Assembly (NCBI RefSeq): GCF_950295315.1
Contig: NC_080175.1
Coordinates: 83,269,566-83,333,565, forward strand
Reading direction: 5' to 3'
Source of the DNA: Erinaceus europaeus
Taxonomy: Eukaryota; Chordata; Mammalia; Eulipotyphla; Erinaceidae
DNA: 64,000 bases
In this document: one piece after another, positions 33,530 through 44,056 of the stretch
How positions within the stretch are numbered: the stretch's first letter is position 1
Layout of the letters: every line of letters starts with the position of its first letter
Program-made: the position numbers and the translations under genes
Notes under the pieces: model-generated
What the model saw: only the letters and a program-made list of their open reading frames with translations
What the model was told of the DNA's origin: nothing
Database searches by the model: none

Positions 33530-35635
33530 TCAACAGTGAATTAAGAGAATCATAATTTAGCCACATATTCTTTTTAAAATATGTATTAGATTTTTCCTTG
33601 ACCTACTATGCCTTGCAGAGATTATTATGCTATTTTAACATAAAGCATTTTCATAAAACTATAGTAATTGCTACTGGTTTTAAGAAAAAGTATATTTTCT
33701 TTGGCTTTTTTTATTTCAAACAGTGTTTTAGTACTTTCTAGATTCACATACCAATCAGAAAAACAACAAAAGAATTCAACATCTTTGACTTACTCTACTG
33801 GTTCCCCTATTTTCAAAATAATCGTGTAGCAGAGATCCAAGGCTGAAAAACAAGATGAATTGAGCAGGAGAAGATCATTAGAAGGAACAATGTGGCACTC
33901 ATCATTTTGTGCTGTCACAACACCATCTGTGTTGCACCAGACCAGAGTAGCTTTGACATGACAAATAAGCCTCTTAGGGGAAATAGGGATTCTATTCATT
34001 GTTCTACTGTCTGACCAAACAGGGTGATATACCCTCGCCTAATGCAGCACTATACACGACTGTGATTATAGAATTTACAATAGCAATGAATTATGATTTA
34101 TACATAACATTTCTTTCCTCTCGATGAAAAACAAGACTTAACAAGACTTAAGCACCACAGTCTCACTCAGGTGGTATAAATACACTCGTGCCGCCCTGTA
34201 ATTATATTTATACTTCACTTAGGGGACTGACTCAAGAAATACTGTTTTTCTTCATCCTGACGATTAATACTGTTTAGTGAAATCATGCCATGCATCCTCA
34301 TGGCAGTCATTTTTCTCAGTGTCAAGAAGTGCTAAGGTTATTCTGTCAAGTAACTTTTGATCCTCAGGCACTGACATTTACTTGAGTGTTATTAATATTA
34401 TTGACAATAACAGTGAGGACTAATATGCATTAAAATTTTCTGTGTGTAAACTGCCCCATCAGCTACCCATGTGAATTATCCAATATAAGCCTCACAACAA
34501 TTATACAAACTAGAAAATTTTATTAACACTATAGTTTTCTGAATTAGGTATTAGCCAACAGATCTGGTGACAGTTAACCTAGTAAACAATAAGAGCTTTG
34601 ACAGCTTTATAATTTGCCACAGCATAAAACCTCTATAGATACATAACAAAATAAGTCTGACTATAGCCAGTAAAACTTTCATTTGTACATATACATAAAA
34701 GGGTAGCGGGCTAGATATCACTGATACACTATTGTTTGCCAGTCCCCCTAGATTATGAAATTAGGATTCAGCAAATTTAAATCACTCACCCAATATCATG
34801 AATACTGAGATTGACATTTGAAAAGAGATTAACTTTGATCTCCTCAGATCTGTGTGTGTTGTACTATCTCGAGTAGATTTTTTTGCATCCTCGATGATGA
34901 ATGAAAAATTCATTCTGAAAATTATGATACCTTAACAACCAACACTGGAATTTCTCTTTAGACAGGATTTTGTTTCAAAGGAATTTTGATAAATCACATG
35001 TGAAAAGTTGAGAATCAACAGAAAATTGTCAGCAAGTCTCAAAGTAAGAGAAAAGACATGAACAAATGCTGAGTTATAGCACAAGTGAGTGGAAGAAGAA
35101 AAAAAAATGAGTTCTGGGTAGCTTCCCCTGTAAGTCTGATATATAGGGGAAATATCAATAGGTACTTTTTTAATGAGCAAAAAAAAGAGGTATTGGAAAT
35201 TTTTGACAATCTGTTACTTGGATTACAGGTAGTAGAAAGCACTAATCCAACAGACTTAATGAAACACATTTTCTCACATAAACGAAATCAAAAAATGGGA
35301 TAGGCCTAAAATGCATATATTCACAGATCCTTCTCTGTTTTTATCCCTATTGCCTGAGTTTCCAGCTTTGCTGTCAGTGGTATTATTAAAAAGTCTTTCT
35401 CCACGACAGCAAGATGACTGTCTACTGCAAGCATAACAGTGTAATTCCTTGCCCATGTGTAGTGTGACAAGGATAGAGAGAAAAATTATTTTACAATATG
35501 GGAATGACATTTTTTCTTCCAATGTGATTAGGGTGAATCTTCTGAACTGAAAATTAATCCTGACTGTTTGGGATTTAACTATGAATTGTAAAACTATTCT
35601 TTGGAAAGGAAGATGAATCTTCCAAGACTGGTCAA
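33530..35635. other. Unique non-coding DNA
   Basis: About 2.1 kb without a recognised repeat. Several open frames of 60-127 codons exist, but none shows a domain or codon pattern I recognise. Confidence 0.4.
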
Positions 35636-35640
35636 CCACG

Positions 35641-36090
35641 TGTACTGAGAGACGCATGGTGGTCTCCTTTGTTCCAAGTTCTGACAGCAGTTTCTCAGGA
35701 AGAACCTCTCACACACTGTCTTACTCAGGCAACTCAAACATTTATTGTAAGAGTAGAATTCCAGGCAGAGTAAAGTCTCTGAATAGGCACACATAGGTCT
35801 CCTAAGGGTAGTGGCACAGAGCTTTCAAGGAGAGCCATTTTTTATTGGACAAAGAAACACTAGAAACACTTTAACACTAGGTGGTTAAAATGATCAATCA
35901 TTTTTGCAACATCATGTATTTTTTTCTTGATGTCTTTCTATTTTTTTTTGAACCAAAATGTTCCACATTTTAGTATGTCTTGGTGGCAGTCAGCTCCATT
36001 TCAGTTGACCAGTCAGCTACCTGCTTGTTTCCTTAAGTTCGTAACAACCTTTTATTAAGATGTGGGATCCCTTGCCCTACAAGTCCCAAA
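35641..36090 (-). mobile_element. Possible LTR, minus strand
   Basis: Read on the minus strand it has TGTAGGGCAAGGGATCCC at one end. A CCAAT-like TTGTCCAATAAAAAATGG follows, and ACAATAAATGTTTGAG (poly(A) signal) with a ~100-bp downstream part ends TCTCAGTACA. The layout is LTR-like, but no target duplication was found and a family was not recognised. Confidence 0.35.
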
Positions 36091-36259
36091 CGCACGTGAC
36101 TATCATACTGCCATGTGCAAGTGGGGTCATTTCACTTGAATCACATGGCTATATGGACATGGGTGGTTCTCTGAACAAAAATGGAGATCTATTAAGAATG
36201 TAGAAGTCATATCTCTCTACCATAAATGGTGATGTTCTTATGTGACCCTGGAGCAAGAC

Positions 36260-36270
36260 TGACTTAAAAT
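36260..36270. repeat. Target-site duplication, left (copy 2)
   Basis: TGACTTAAAAT, identical to 37612-37622. Confidence 0.9.
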
Positions 36271-36277
36271 TCTTCTT

Positions 36278-36735
36278 CTAGCATTTGCCCTTCTTCCGTA
36301 GCCAGTCAACAGCATCAGGTTGAGCCTGATGTATAGTTTCGAGACCTCCTTTGAATCTGGAGAGGTGGCAGTCGTTGACTATGTGGGTCATAGTCTGTCT
36401 GTAGCCGCAGGGGCAGTTCGGGTCGTCTCTGGCTCCCCAGCGATAGAACATAGCGGCGCACCGGCCATGGCCTGTTCGATAGCAATTGAGGAGGGCCCAA
36501 TCATAACATGCAAGGTCAAAGCCGGGTTGACGCTTGCAGGGGTCTGTGATGAGGTGTTTGTTCTTTACCTCAGCTGACTGCCAACTCTGTTTCCAAGAGT
36601 CTGGAACAGAGAAGTTCAGCGTAGGCATAGGGGACCAGATTGGATGACGAGATGTCAAGCGTCAAGCGTTGGACAGGTGGGCGAAGATATCCGCGTATAT
36701 TGGCAGGTCCGGTCGAGCGTAGACGTGGGAAATGA
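36278..36735 (-). pseudogene. C-terminal domain of the Jockey-like LINE (copy 2)
   Basis: Frameshifted relative to the RT: a C is missing and seven bases are duplicated around 36655-36690 compared with copy 1. The remaining 126 codons are open to the TAG at 36280-36278. They differ from copy 1 at about eight residues, several of them Arg-to-Cys changes expected from CpG decay. LLNCYRTGHGRC and CGYRQTMTHIVNDC are recognisable. Confidence 0.82.
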
Positions 36736-36737
36736 AC

Positions 36738-37593
36738 TTAGATGATGTCTGGCGGGGCGATGTTGCTAAGAACTGGCAGCCATGGAACCGGGGTGGAACG
36801 GATGGTTCCAGAAATTATCCTCATGGAGGAATATAATTTGGAATCGACCAAGTGGACATGGGGGCTATGGAACCATACTGGGGCACAGTATTCTGCAGTG
36901 GAATAGCATAATGCCAGAGATGATGATCGTAGTGTGGAAGCGCTTGCGCCCCATGAGGAGCTGGCCAGTCTTGCAATGATGTGATTCCTCGCGCCCACCT
37001 TTGCTGCAGTTTTTATGAGATGTTTGTGAAATGACAGAGTGCGATCGAGAGTAACTCCAAGATAGACTGGCTGGGCTTCATGCCGGATTCTCGTATCACC
37101 AAGCTGCACATTAAGCTCACGTGAGGCCGAGGCATGGTGTAGATGGAAAACAGATGATACCGTTTTTGCAGTGCTAGGGATTAGTCACCATTTTTTACAG
37201 TAATCAGATTTCAGAGACATGTCTTTCGTGAGTGTTTCCTCGAGGATGTCGAACTTGGATGCCTGAGTTGCACAGCAGATGTCATCGGCATAGATGGACT
37301 TCCTTGAAGAAGTTTCTGGGAGGTCATTGATGTGAATATTAAATAGGGTAGGAGCCAGAACAGAGCCCTGGGGGAGGCCACTTGAGACAAGTCTCCATCT
37401 GCTAGACTTGTCACAGATGCATTGGATCGACCTTCCCATGGTGCATCTTGTGAGTACCCATTCATTGGGGAAACTGACGATCCTCCCTAGCCGACTGAAT
37501 CCACATGGATCCCAGTCACTTTCAAAGCCAGCAACAAGCAGCTCCTGACAGCTTTCAAGCTGTTGGTCCTGCTCTCCGAGTCCTCCAACTTAA
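36738..37593 (-). pseudogene. Reverse transcriptase region of the Jockey-like LINE (copy 2)
   Basis: One frame runs through 37593-36741 with a single internal stop (TGA at 37187-37185). It shows SSRWR, then GLPQGSVLAPTLFN (RT motif B region), INDLP and the catalytic YADD (about 37290). After the stop come AKTV, YLGVTLDRTLSFHKHL, AAKVGARN and YSTAEYCAPVW, the thumb and connection region. It ends at TAA 36740-36738. The fold order is that of non-LTR retrotransposons of the Jockey/CR1/L2 supergroup; it lacks L1-type motifs. The first ~40 codons near 37490-37593 overlap the inverted segment and are not RT. Confidence 0.85.
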
Positions 37594-37611
37594 TGTTGAG
37601 GGGCTGTCCTT
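37505..37611 (+). pseudogene. Start of the Jockey-like LINE frame and endonuclease (inverted segment)
   Basis: On the plus strand an ATG at 37505-37507 (MDPSHF) opens a frame that reaches LRVLQLNVEGLS at about 37576-37611, where it is cut at the target duplication. The LQLNVEGLS motif is typical of the first beta strand of the apurinic-type endonuclease that begins these LINE proteins. Only ~36 codons remain. Its orientation is opposite to the rest of copy 2. Confidence 0.65.
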
Positions 37612-37622
37612 TGACTTAAAAT
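37612..37622. repeat. Target-site duplication, right (copy 2)
   Basis: TGACTTAAAAT, identical to 36260-36270. Confidence 0.9.
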
Positions 37623-37624
37623 GA

Positions 37625-39155
37625 TAAAGAACAACAAATATTAACATGTTGACTTGATTAATGTGGAGCTTATTTCAGTTTTTTTAAAACCACCACATTT
37701 AATTATAGATGAACAAACACACAACATAAGATATTATGTTATATCTGGCAATATGACAGACTTCAGGTAAAGAAAAGTTAATAGTCACTTGTGAGAGGTA
37801 ATGCAAAGACATTCTAAAATACTCTGATAGTAGATTGATTATTAACTGCATAGTGGAGTGTTATATTCCAGACTAAGAGAGTCAGGGAAGACATCTAAAA
37901 GACATTGTCTATTTACTATTTATGGCTACATGACACATTATCATATATGGACATATCTAACAATGGGGTGTTTGCCTTAAAACTATACTCATTTGGGTAA
38001 GTACCTTTCACAATATCATACCAGCTCTTTGAAAGATACTATATTTGATACCAGAAAGGTTAGCACTGATAGTGTGCTTAACTTATACACAAATATAAAG
38101 AGGCAGCCCGTACACCCAGCACTCCTAGAGAGCATGATTACACACACTCATTTGAATTCTCTTACAACATCTAGAAATCAAGCTGGTAAATTTAAAAACC
38201 ACAAGATGAACACAGAAATAGAATTTTGATTTGTACAGAAGAAATGTATCTGAAAAAAATGCTCCTACATCCTTTTAATGTGTATTTTTTTTGAAATGCA
38301 AACATATTTTATCTAAGGGTATTCATTTTCTTAATAACTGAATCTGGCATGACTTGCTGAGAAGACAGCTTGCACTAGCACTTAAGGGAAACTCTCATGG
38401 TTATAGGTAGTTGAACATTTTGGAAGGGAAATCACTTAATCTACTTAATCTCCGTTCAGAGCTTTAGAAGGAATACATTAATGTGCAGATGAAAGAAAAC
38501 TTAAAGCATAAATGCTTTTAAATTATTTTTCCCTAGATGAAAATTATAGTACCATGGTTTTCAAGCATATTTTAACAATTTAACAATATCTCTTTCTTGA
38601 AATCATTTAAAGACAGAATTCTTCAATAACCAGACAATTGATAACTGGGATTTTTTTTTTGTCATGAGGATACATAATAAAATTCCTGACCTCATCCATT
38701 AGATTCTAGTAGCATCTCTTAGTTGTGACAATCAAAATATGTCTCCAGACAAATTTTGCCCAAGTCTGGGAACTATTGACTTAAAGAACAACTTTACTAT
38801 CAATATATATCTTCACTAAACTTTTAACAACTGGTTGTTTGGTGTTAGTTTTTAATGTATAAACATTTGTAAGGAAAAGAAACATGTTGTTTACTCAGTT
38901 AAATTACAAAAATCTCCAAGTTACCTATAAATTGGAGAAAATACATAAGAGCTTTGGAAATCCTAGAGCCAACAGTAATAAAATAAATTCAAAGTATGTC
39001 CAAAATTAATGATTTATTATCTGATTTTAATTTAATAATGATTTTATTAAATTTAATTTATTAATAATTAATTTAATTTATTATCTGCACATAAAAAGGA
39101 CTGGGTCATTCACAAAAACGTGTTAAAAATACTTACTCAACCAGGATAAAGAAGA
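37625..39155. other. Unique non-coding DNA
   Basis: No gene or repeat was recognised. Confidence 0.4.
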
Positions 39156-39159
39156 TAAA

Positions 39160-39345
39160 GATTTTGGGTTGAGCACACATTATAATACGCAAGGACGCAA
39201 GTTAGAGCCCTGGTCCCCACCTGAGGGGAAAGCTATGAGAGTGATGAAGCAGGACTGCGGGTTTCTCTCTGCCTGTCTCCCAGCTTTATTTCCCTCTTGA
39301 TTTCTGGCTGTCTCTATTTAATAAATAAATATAGTTTTTCTAAAG
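39160..39345 (+). mobile_element. tRNA-SINE (type B), diverged
   Basis: GGGTTGAGCACACATTATAATACG, GTCCCCACCTGAGGGGAAAGC and TCTCTATTTAATAAATAAATA. Confidence 0.75.
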
Positions 39346-39559
39346 GAGGGAGAAGTGGAGGAGGAAGGAAAAGGAAGGAAGAAAAAGATTTAAAGCACAT
39401 TTTTTAAAAAAGTGAAAGTAATAGACTACTCAGAGGATAAAAAGAGACCAAATTCCTGACTCTCAGGGAATTACGTACAAATAGCCAAAGTCATCCTTTC
39501 TCTACTCATTTTATGTTTATCACCCTAGAAGCCTCTGTAACATATATTTCTAAAAAATG

Positions 39560-39725
39560 GAAACCAAGTGGATGAAATTTCTCAGTGGGTAGAATGCAGT
39601 ACTTGCATGATGTTTGACCCAGGTTCATTTCCTAGCATAAAAGCACAGGGATGCTATAGCTTCTCTATAATCTCTCCCAAGAAATAACTTAAATCTTAAG
39701 AGTAACAATAGTTATCAGTTTATCT
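39560..39725 (+). repeat. Diverged tRNA-SINE
   Basis: ATTTCTCAGTGGGTAGAATGCAG (A-box relic) and GACCCAGGTTCATTTCCTAGC (B-box relic). Old. Confidence 0.45.
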
Positions 39726-39929
39726 TGAAGCACCATAAGGGACACTATATCCATACTATAAGGAAAGATAACTAGATATCCATAAGAGTCATGCTTCTTT
39801 GCTTGTTTGTTTGTTTGCCAGAGCACTGTTCATCTCTGACTTATGGTAGTGCTGTGGGGGATTGGACCTAGAGCTACAGGTGATTCAGACATAAAGTTTG
39901 TTGCATAAACTATTAGTGCACAAGCATCA

Positions 39930-40805
39930 AAAACTCCCTTTTTTTTTTTTTTTGCTGGAGAGGTTTTGGGGGCAATGGAACCCTCCAGCACTGCTGTTAG
40001 GAATGTCAACCTCTGTGGAGAGCAGTCCGGAGAACTCTCAGGTTAGAAATGGACCTTCCTATGAACCCAGCAACTTCTCTCCTTAGAATACAACCAAAGG
40101 AAGCAAATATACACATCCCAAAATATGTGTGTATACCTATGTTCATAGCAGCCCAATTTGTAATAGCCAAAACCTGGAAGCAACCCAAGTGTCCAAGAAC
40201 AGGTGAGTAGCTTAAAAAGTTGTGGTATATATATACACAATGGAATACTACTCAGCTAATAAAAATAATGAATTCACCTTCTTCACCTCATCTTGGATGG
40301 AGCCGGAAGTCCATCGCTGGGGAGCCAGAGACGACCCGAACTGCCCCTGCGGCTACAAACAGACTATGACCCACATAGTCAACGACTGCCACCTCTCCAG
40401 ATTCAAAGGAGGTCTCAAAACTTTACATCAGGCTCAACCTGACGCTGTTGACTGGCTACGGAAGAAGGGCAAACACTAGAAGAAGAAGAAGCCAGAAAGA
40501 GAAGGATGAATATCAGATGTTATCACCCATGGACAGAAGTTGGGAAATAAGAACATATGGGGAGACACAAAGCAGAACTTGGACTGTGTTTGGTGTATTG
40601 AACCAAAGTAAAAGACTGAGGACAGGGATAGGGGTGGGGAAGTACCAGTTCAGGTCCTAGACTAGAGCATGATGATGGAGGAGGACCTAGGCTGGGAGTT
40701 AGAATATTTACTGAAAACTGAGAAATTTTACATATTACCAACAACTGTCCTTACTATCAACTGTAAATCATGAATCTCCCTAATAAAACTATTAAAAAGT
40801 AAAAA
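39930..40805 (+). mobile_element. L1 ORF2 end and 3' UTR, interrupted by Jockey-like copy 3
   Basis: L1 blocks run from GGCAATGGAACCCTCCAGCACTGCTG through GCCAAAACCTGGAAGCAACC and GGAATACTACTCAGCTAATA to TCTTGGATGGAGCCGGAAG at 40308. They resume at about 40491 with GCCAGAAAGAGAAGGATGAA and end near 40805 in an A-rich tail. Other L1 copies have about 20-25 further bases at the junction, so the insertion removed a little L1 sequence. Confidence 0.82.
40309..40490 (+). mobile_element. Jockey/CR1/L2-type LINE, copy 3 (last 180 bp, in L1)
   Basis: The sequence matches copy 1 from CCATCGCTGGGGAGCC to the end, with about four mismatches in 180 bases, and ends CACTAG-AAGAAGAAGAA. It sits in the same orientation as the host L1. 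The combined L1-LINE frame 40222-40479 is open by chance. No target duplication is visible. Confidence 0.85.
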
Positions 40806-40811
40806 AAAAAA

Positions 40812-41265
40812 ATGGGGACCAGGTGGTGGTATATCTGGTTAAGCACACATATTACAGTGCACAAGGACTGGGTTCAAGCCTATGATCCCCACCTGCAGGA
40901 GGAAAGCTTCATGAATGGTGAAGCAGGACTGCAGGTGTCTCTCCATCTCCCTCTCTATCTCCTCCTCTCTTGTCAATTTCTGTTTCTATCTAATAATAAA
41001 TATTTATTTATTCCCTTTTGTTGCCCTTGTTGTTTTATTGTAGTTATTATTTTTTGTTGTTATTCATGTTTCGTTGTTGGGTAGGACAGAGAGAAATGGA
41101 GAGTTGAGGGGAAGACAGAGGGGGAGAGAAAGACCTGCAGCCCTGCTTCACTGCTTGTGAAGTGACTCCCCTGCAGGTGGGGAGCCTTATGTGAGCTTAA
41201 CCCACTGTGCTACCACCCAACTCCCAGTCTATCTAATAATAAAAATAAATAAAATATTTTTCAAA
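40812..41265 (+). mobile_element. tRNA-SINE (type B), split by a nested SINE
   Basis: GGACCAGGTGGTGGTATATCTGGTTAAG head, CTGGGTTCAAGCCTATG B box, CT-rich part and TCTATCTAATAATAAA at 40985-41000. The tail then resumes at 41228 with the same 16 bases. Confidence 0.9.
41001..41227 (-). mobile_element. ERI-type SINE (type A) nested in type B, with TSD
   Basis: The reversed tail (TTCCCTTTTGTTGCCCTTGTTG) comes first and the reversed head (AACCCACTGTGCTACCACCC) last. Perfect 16-bp repeats TCTATCTAATAATAAA at 40985-41000 and 41228-41243 show insertion into the older SINE's tail. Confidence 0.93.
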
Positions 41266-41417
41266 AAGAAAAATTAATAAACTTCATTTTTGCTCTCTCC
41301 ACATATTTAACAAAAATTGTGTTACCCTTCAAAAACTGATGGATTTACTATAGTTTGGGCCAGCCTTGGGTTTGTGTGGACCAAGCACATTTAGGGCTAC
41401 TACATGACAAACAGAAT

Positions 41418-41553
41418 CTTATCAAAACCATTTGTGGGAGGCCGACATTGGCACACCCAATAGCGCAAGCATGTTACTATGCAGAAGGACCTAAATTGAA
41501 GTCTATTCACTACCTGCAATGAAGGAATTTGATAATTGCCAGAGCAGTGCTAT

Positions 41554-41589
<36 letters not shown>

Positions 41590-41818
41590 TTTTCCCTCCC
41601 CCTTCCCCTCTCTCTTTCCCTCTATTTTTCTCTGGCAATATCAGAAAAGGAAAGAGAAGAGGGAGATGGAGATGGAGAAAAAGAGGGAGAAGGAGGACGA
41701 GGAAAAGGAGAAGGAAGAGGGAGGAGAGGAAACAGAGAAGGAGTCCCTAGGAACAGTTGTGGAGACACCTAGCCCTAGCAACAACCCTGGAGGCAAAGAA
41801 GAAAAGGAATAATAATTT
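41418..41818 (+). mobile_element. tRNA-SINE with extension and expanded CT/GA tracts
   Basis: GACATTGGCACACCCAATAGC head, CTGCAATGAAGGAATTTGATAA and a (CT)n run (about 41556-41587). A GGAGA-rich run at 41650-41735 follows, then the extension end CAACAACCCTGGAGGCAAAG. Confidence 0.7.
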
Positions 41819-41819
41819 G

Positions 41820-42420
41820 TAAAGGCTTCTTGAGAAATCCAGAGTATCTAGCCACAGCATCTCCTCAATCCTTACCCTTCCCATTCCTGTTCTGCACTTG
41901 CAGCCTGTCTGTAGCCCCTACTTCCCTACCCCTTACCCTTAAAATCCCTGTTCACTATCTAATATATTAAGATGTTTTTTGAGACATGAGTTGGCTATCT
42001 CTTCAGGCTATGCTATAAACATGATTCAAGACTTTTTCTTGCACCAGCCTCTGGTGAGCACCTAACTTTCTTTTCATAACCACTGTGCTATTTCCCAAAC
42101 CACAATATCACTTCATAATGATACAAATATATTTATTATCATAATATAATAGCATATAACAGAAAAAGATACTCTATGTAGTATAAGATATTCTATGTAG
42201 TATTATAAAGCACTTAACCTGTGGATGAGATAAAAATCTACATATAAATAATATATATGTATTTTCATGTGTGTTACCGTATCATCTCTTTCAATCTGAC
42301 CTCAATTTAAAATATCTAACACATTGCCTGTAGCAAGTAAATATTTTAATAAATAATGATGTATTTAAAAAATGACTTCCAATATTTTATCAACATTACA
42401 ACTAGCATTTCTTCTTTTCA
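41820..42420. other. Unique AT-rich DNA
   Basis: No gene was recognised. Confidence 0.4.
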
Positions 42421-42425
42421 TCATT

Positions 42426-42775
42426 CTAGCTGACAGAGAAAGAGAGAGGGAGAGGGAGAGGGAGAGAAGAGGAAAGGAGAGGAGAGGAGAGGGGAGGGGA
42501 GGGGAGGGGAGGGGAGGGGAGGGGAGGGGAGGAGAGGAGAGGAGAGGAGAGGAGAGGAGAGGAGAGGAGAGGAGAGGAGAGGAGAGGAGAGGAGAGGAGA
42601 GGAGAGGAGAGGAGAGGAGAGGAGAGGAGAGGAGAGGAGAGGAGAGGAGAGGAGAGGAGAGGAACCACAATACCGAAGCCCTTTCCAGTGCAATGGGGGG
42701 TGGCTTGAAGCTGGGTGATATGAAAGGCAAAGCAGATTGAGTAACCATGGAAGCTATTTTGTCAGCCCTACATGA
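42426..42775 (-). mobile_element. Diverged SINE, minus strand, with expanded GGAGA array
   Basis: CATTCTAGCTGACAGAGAAAG leads into the array. After it come GAGGAACCACAATACCGAAG, TTGAAGCTGGGTGATATG and TTGAGTAACCATGGAAGC, ending GCTATTTTGTCAGCCC. It has the same layout as 9815-10022. Confidence 0.6.
42462..42662. repeat. (GGGGA)n(GGAGA)n array
   Basis: About 40 bp of pure (GGGGA) is followed by about 130 bp of pure (GGAGA). The plus strand is strongly G-rich. All open frames here, on both strands, are low complexity. Confidence 0.97.
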
Positions 42776-43059
42776 TTGCATTTCATAAAGAATAGCATTT
42801 CAAAAGAAAGCCCTTCTTGTAATACTGGTTTTACTTTGGCATCCTGTTGTATACAGTCTTCTTCCAAACCAATATAGGTTGTAAAACCTTAAGCTTGTCA
42901 AGACCTCATAGCACCCACAATAACACTCAGTGTCAAGTAACCTCTGTCATTATGTTAGATAAAGAAAAGTTACATTCTTTTCTAAAGAGCCTAAAACTAG
43001 TATTATAGAAAATTACATGATGCAATACACAGTATTATAGAGCACTTAGCCATGACATA

Positions 43060-43240
43060 AAATCATGGGTATACATTAATAAAATATATAGAAAAATTGA
43101 GAGTACACGTCCTGGAACATGATGGTAGAGTACCTAGTGGGGGTTGTATTGTTATGCATAAAACTGGGAAAAATTATGCATATACAAATTATTATATTTA
43201 CTGTCAACTGTAAAACATTAATCCTTCGATAAAAAAGAAA
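43060..43240 (+). mobile_element. L1 3' end, older copy
   Basis: CCTGGAACATGATGGTAGAG, TATTTACTGTCAACTGTAAA and CATTAATCCTTCGATAAAAAAG match the end of the L1 at 40660-40805. Confidence 0.6.
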
Positions 43241-43244
43241 AAGA

Positions 43245-44008
43245 GAAATTAAATATGAATTGAAATAACTCAACACTGAGTAACAAAATTTCCATGCAGC
43301 TTTCTGACTAGTTGTCAGAGAAAATCCAAAATGGATTTGTATTTTAGATGTTGCCACAGCAGCAAAATTTTCTTAAATTCCCTTCCTACTATAGGACTTT
43401 ATATGCTTAGACATTAGGACTACATGGCATTAGGTCCCTAAATAAAATAAGAATTAATTATCACAACCCAGGAATCTCATGTTTCCTAAGGTGAGAATAC
43501 AACAATAAAATAAAGAAAGATCTACCAACAAAATGGCAATATTATTTGCTTGTTTTCTGCAGTGTTCAACTCTTTCTGGACATAATAATCACCTGCAGAA
43601 CTTAAAATGGCAAAGCTGTCCAGATGCCATCTTCGGAAATTCAGATTTAATAGGTTTGGGTTGGGGCCAAATGCTATTGTTACAGCTCCACAGATAATTC
43701 CCATATGCAAACGTTGACATATAGATATAATTAAAAGTCAAGTAAGCTCTATCAGAATAGAGAAATGAGAAATATTTTTAAAAGACATCCTCTACTGTCT
43801 TTATTGTTTGCTATTGTACCTCATTTGATGTATCATATTTAAAAACCATAAGTCAACTTTGTCAATATTTGACCCAGTACAAACTTATGGATGAGAATTT
43901 TAATTGTTGCATAGCAACATGAATTACAAATATCTTCCCTTTCCTCTCACTAAGCCTTTTGTTAGCACTGTCAAACTTCTGACATAGCCTTCAATATTAA
44001 AAGATGTA

Positions 44009-44056
<48 letters not shown>

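Larger units (their letters stand above)
36271..37611 (-). mobile_element. Jockey/CR1/L2-type LINE, copy 2 (longest; TSD and 5' inversion)
   Basis: This 1341-bp insertion is bounded by perfect 11-bp direct repeats TGACTTAAAAT at 36260-36270 and 37612-37622. The minus strand carries reverse transcriptase and the C-terminal domain and ends TAG-AAGAAGAA at 36271. The outer ~110 bp (about 37500-37611) is inverted and reads on the plus strand as the start of the element's frame and endonuclease. This is the twin-priming geometry also known from L1. The region between endonuclease start and mid-RT is absent. It is visibly GC-richer than its flanks. Confidence 0.88.

Noticed and set aside
33790..33999. 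70-codon minus-strand frame with a TTTTTCAG acceptor-like site inside and AGAGTAAGT downstream
   Set aside because: No recognisable domain, no partner exon and no conservation data; splice-like motifs this short occur by chance.
36278..36658. 126-codon frame considered as a host zinc-binding protein gene
   Set aside because: The same frame occurs at 7812-8192 and in part at 40309-40479 at retroelement junctions; it is the C-terminus of a LINE.
40222..40479. Open 85-codon frame that looks like one protein
   Set aside because: Its first part is L1 ORF2 and the rest is the Jockey-like LINE; it is an accidental fusion at an insertion junction.
42365..42781. Long open frames on both strands (Ser/Leu/Pro- and Arg/Glu-rich)
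   Set aside because: They are translations of a pentanucleotide array and carry no gene signal.
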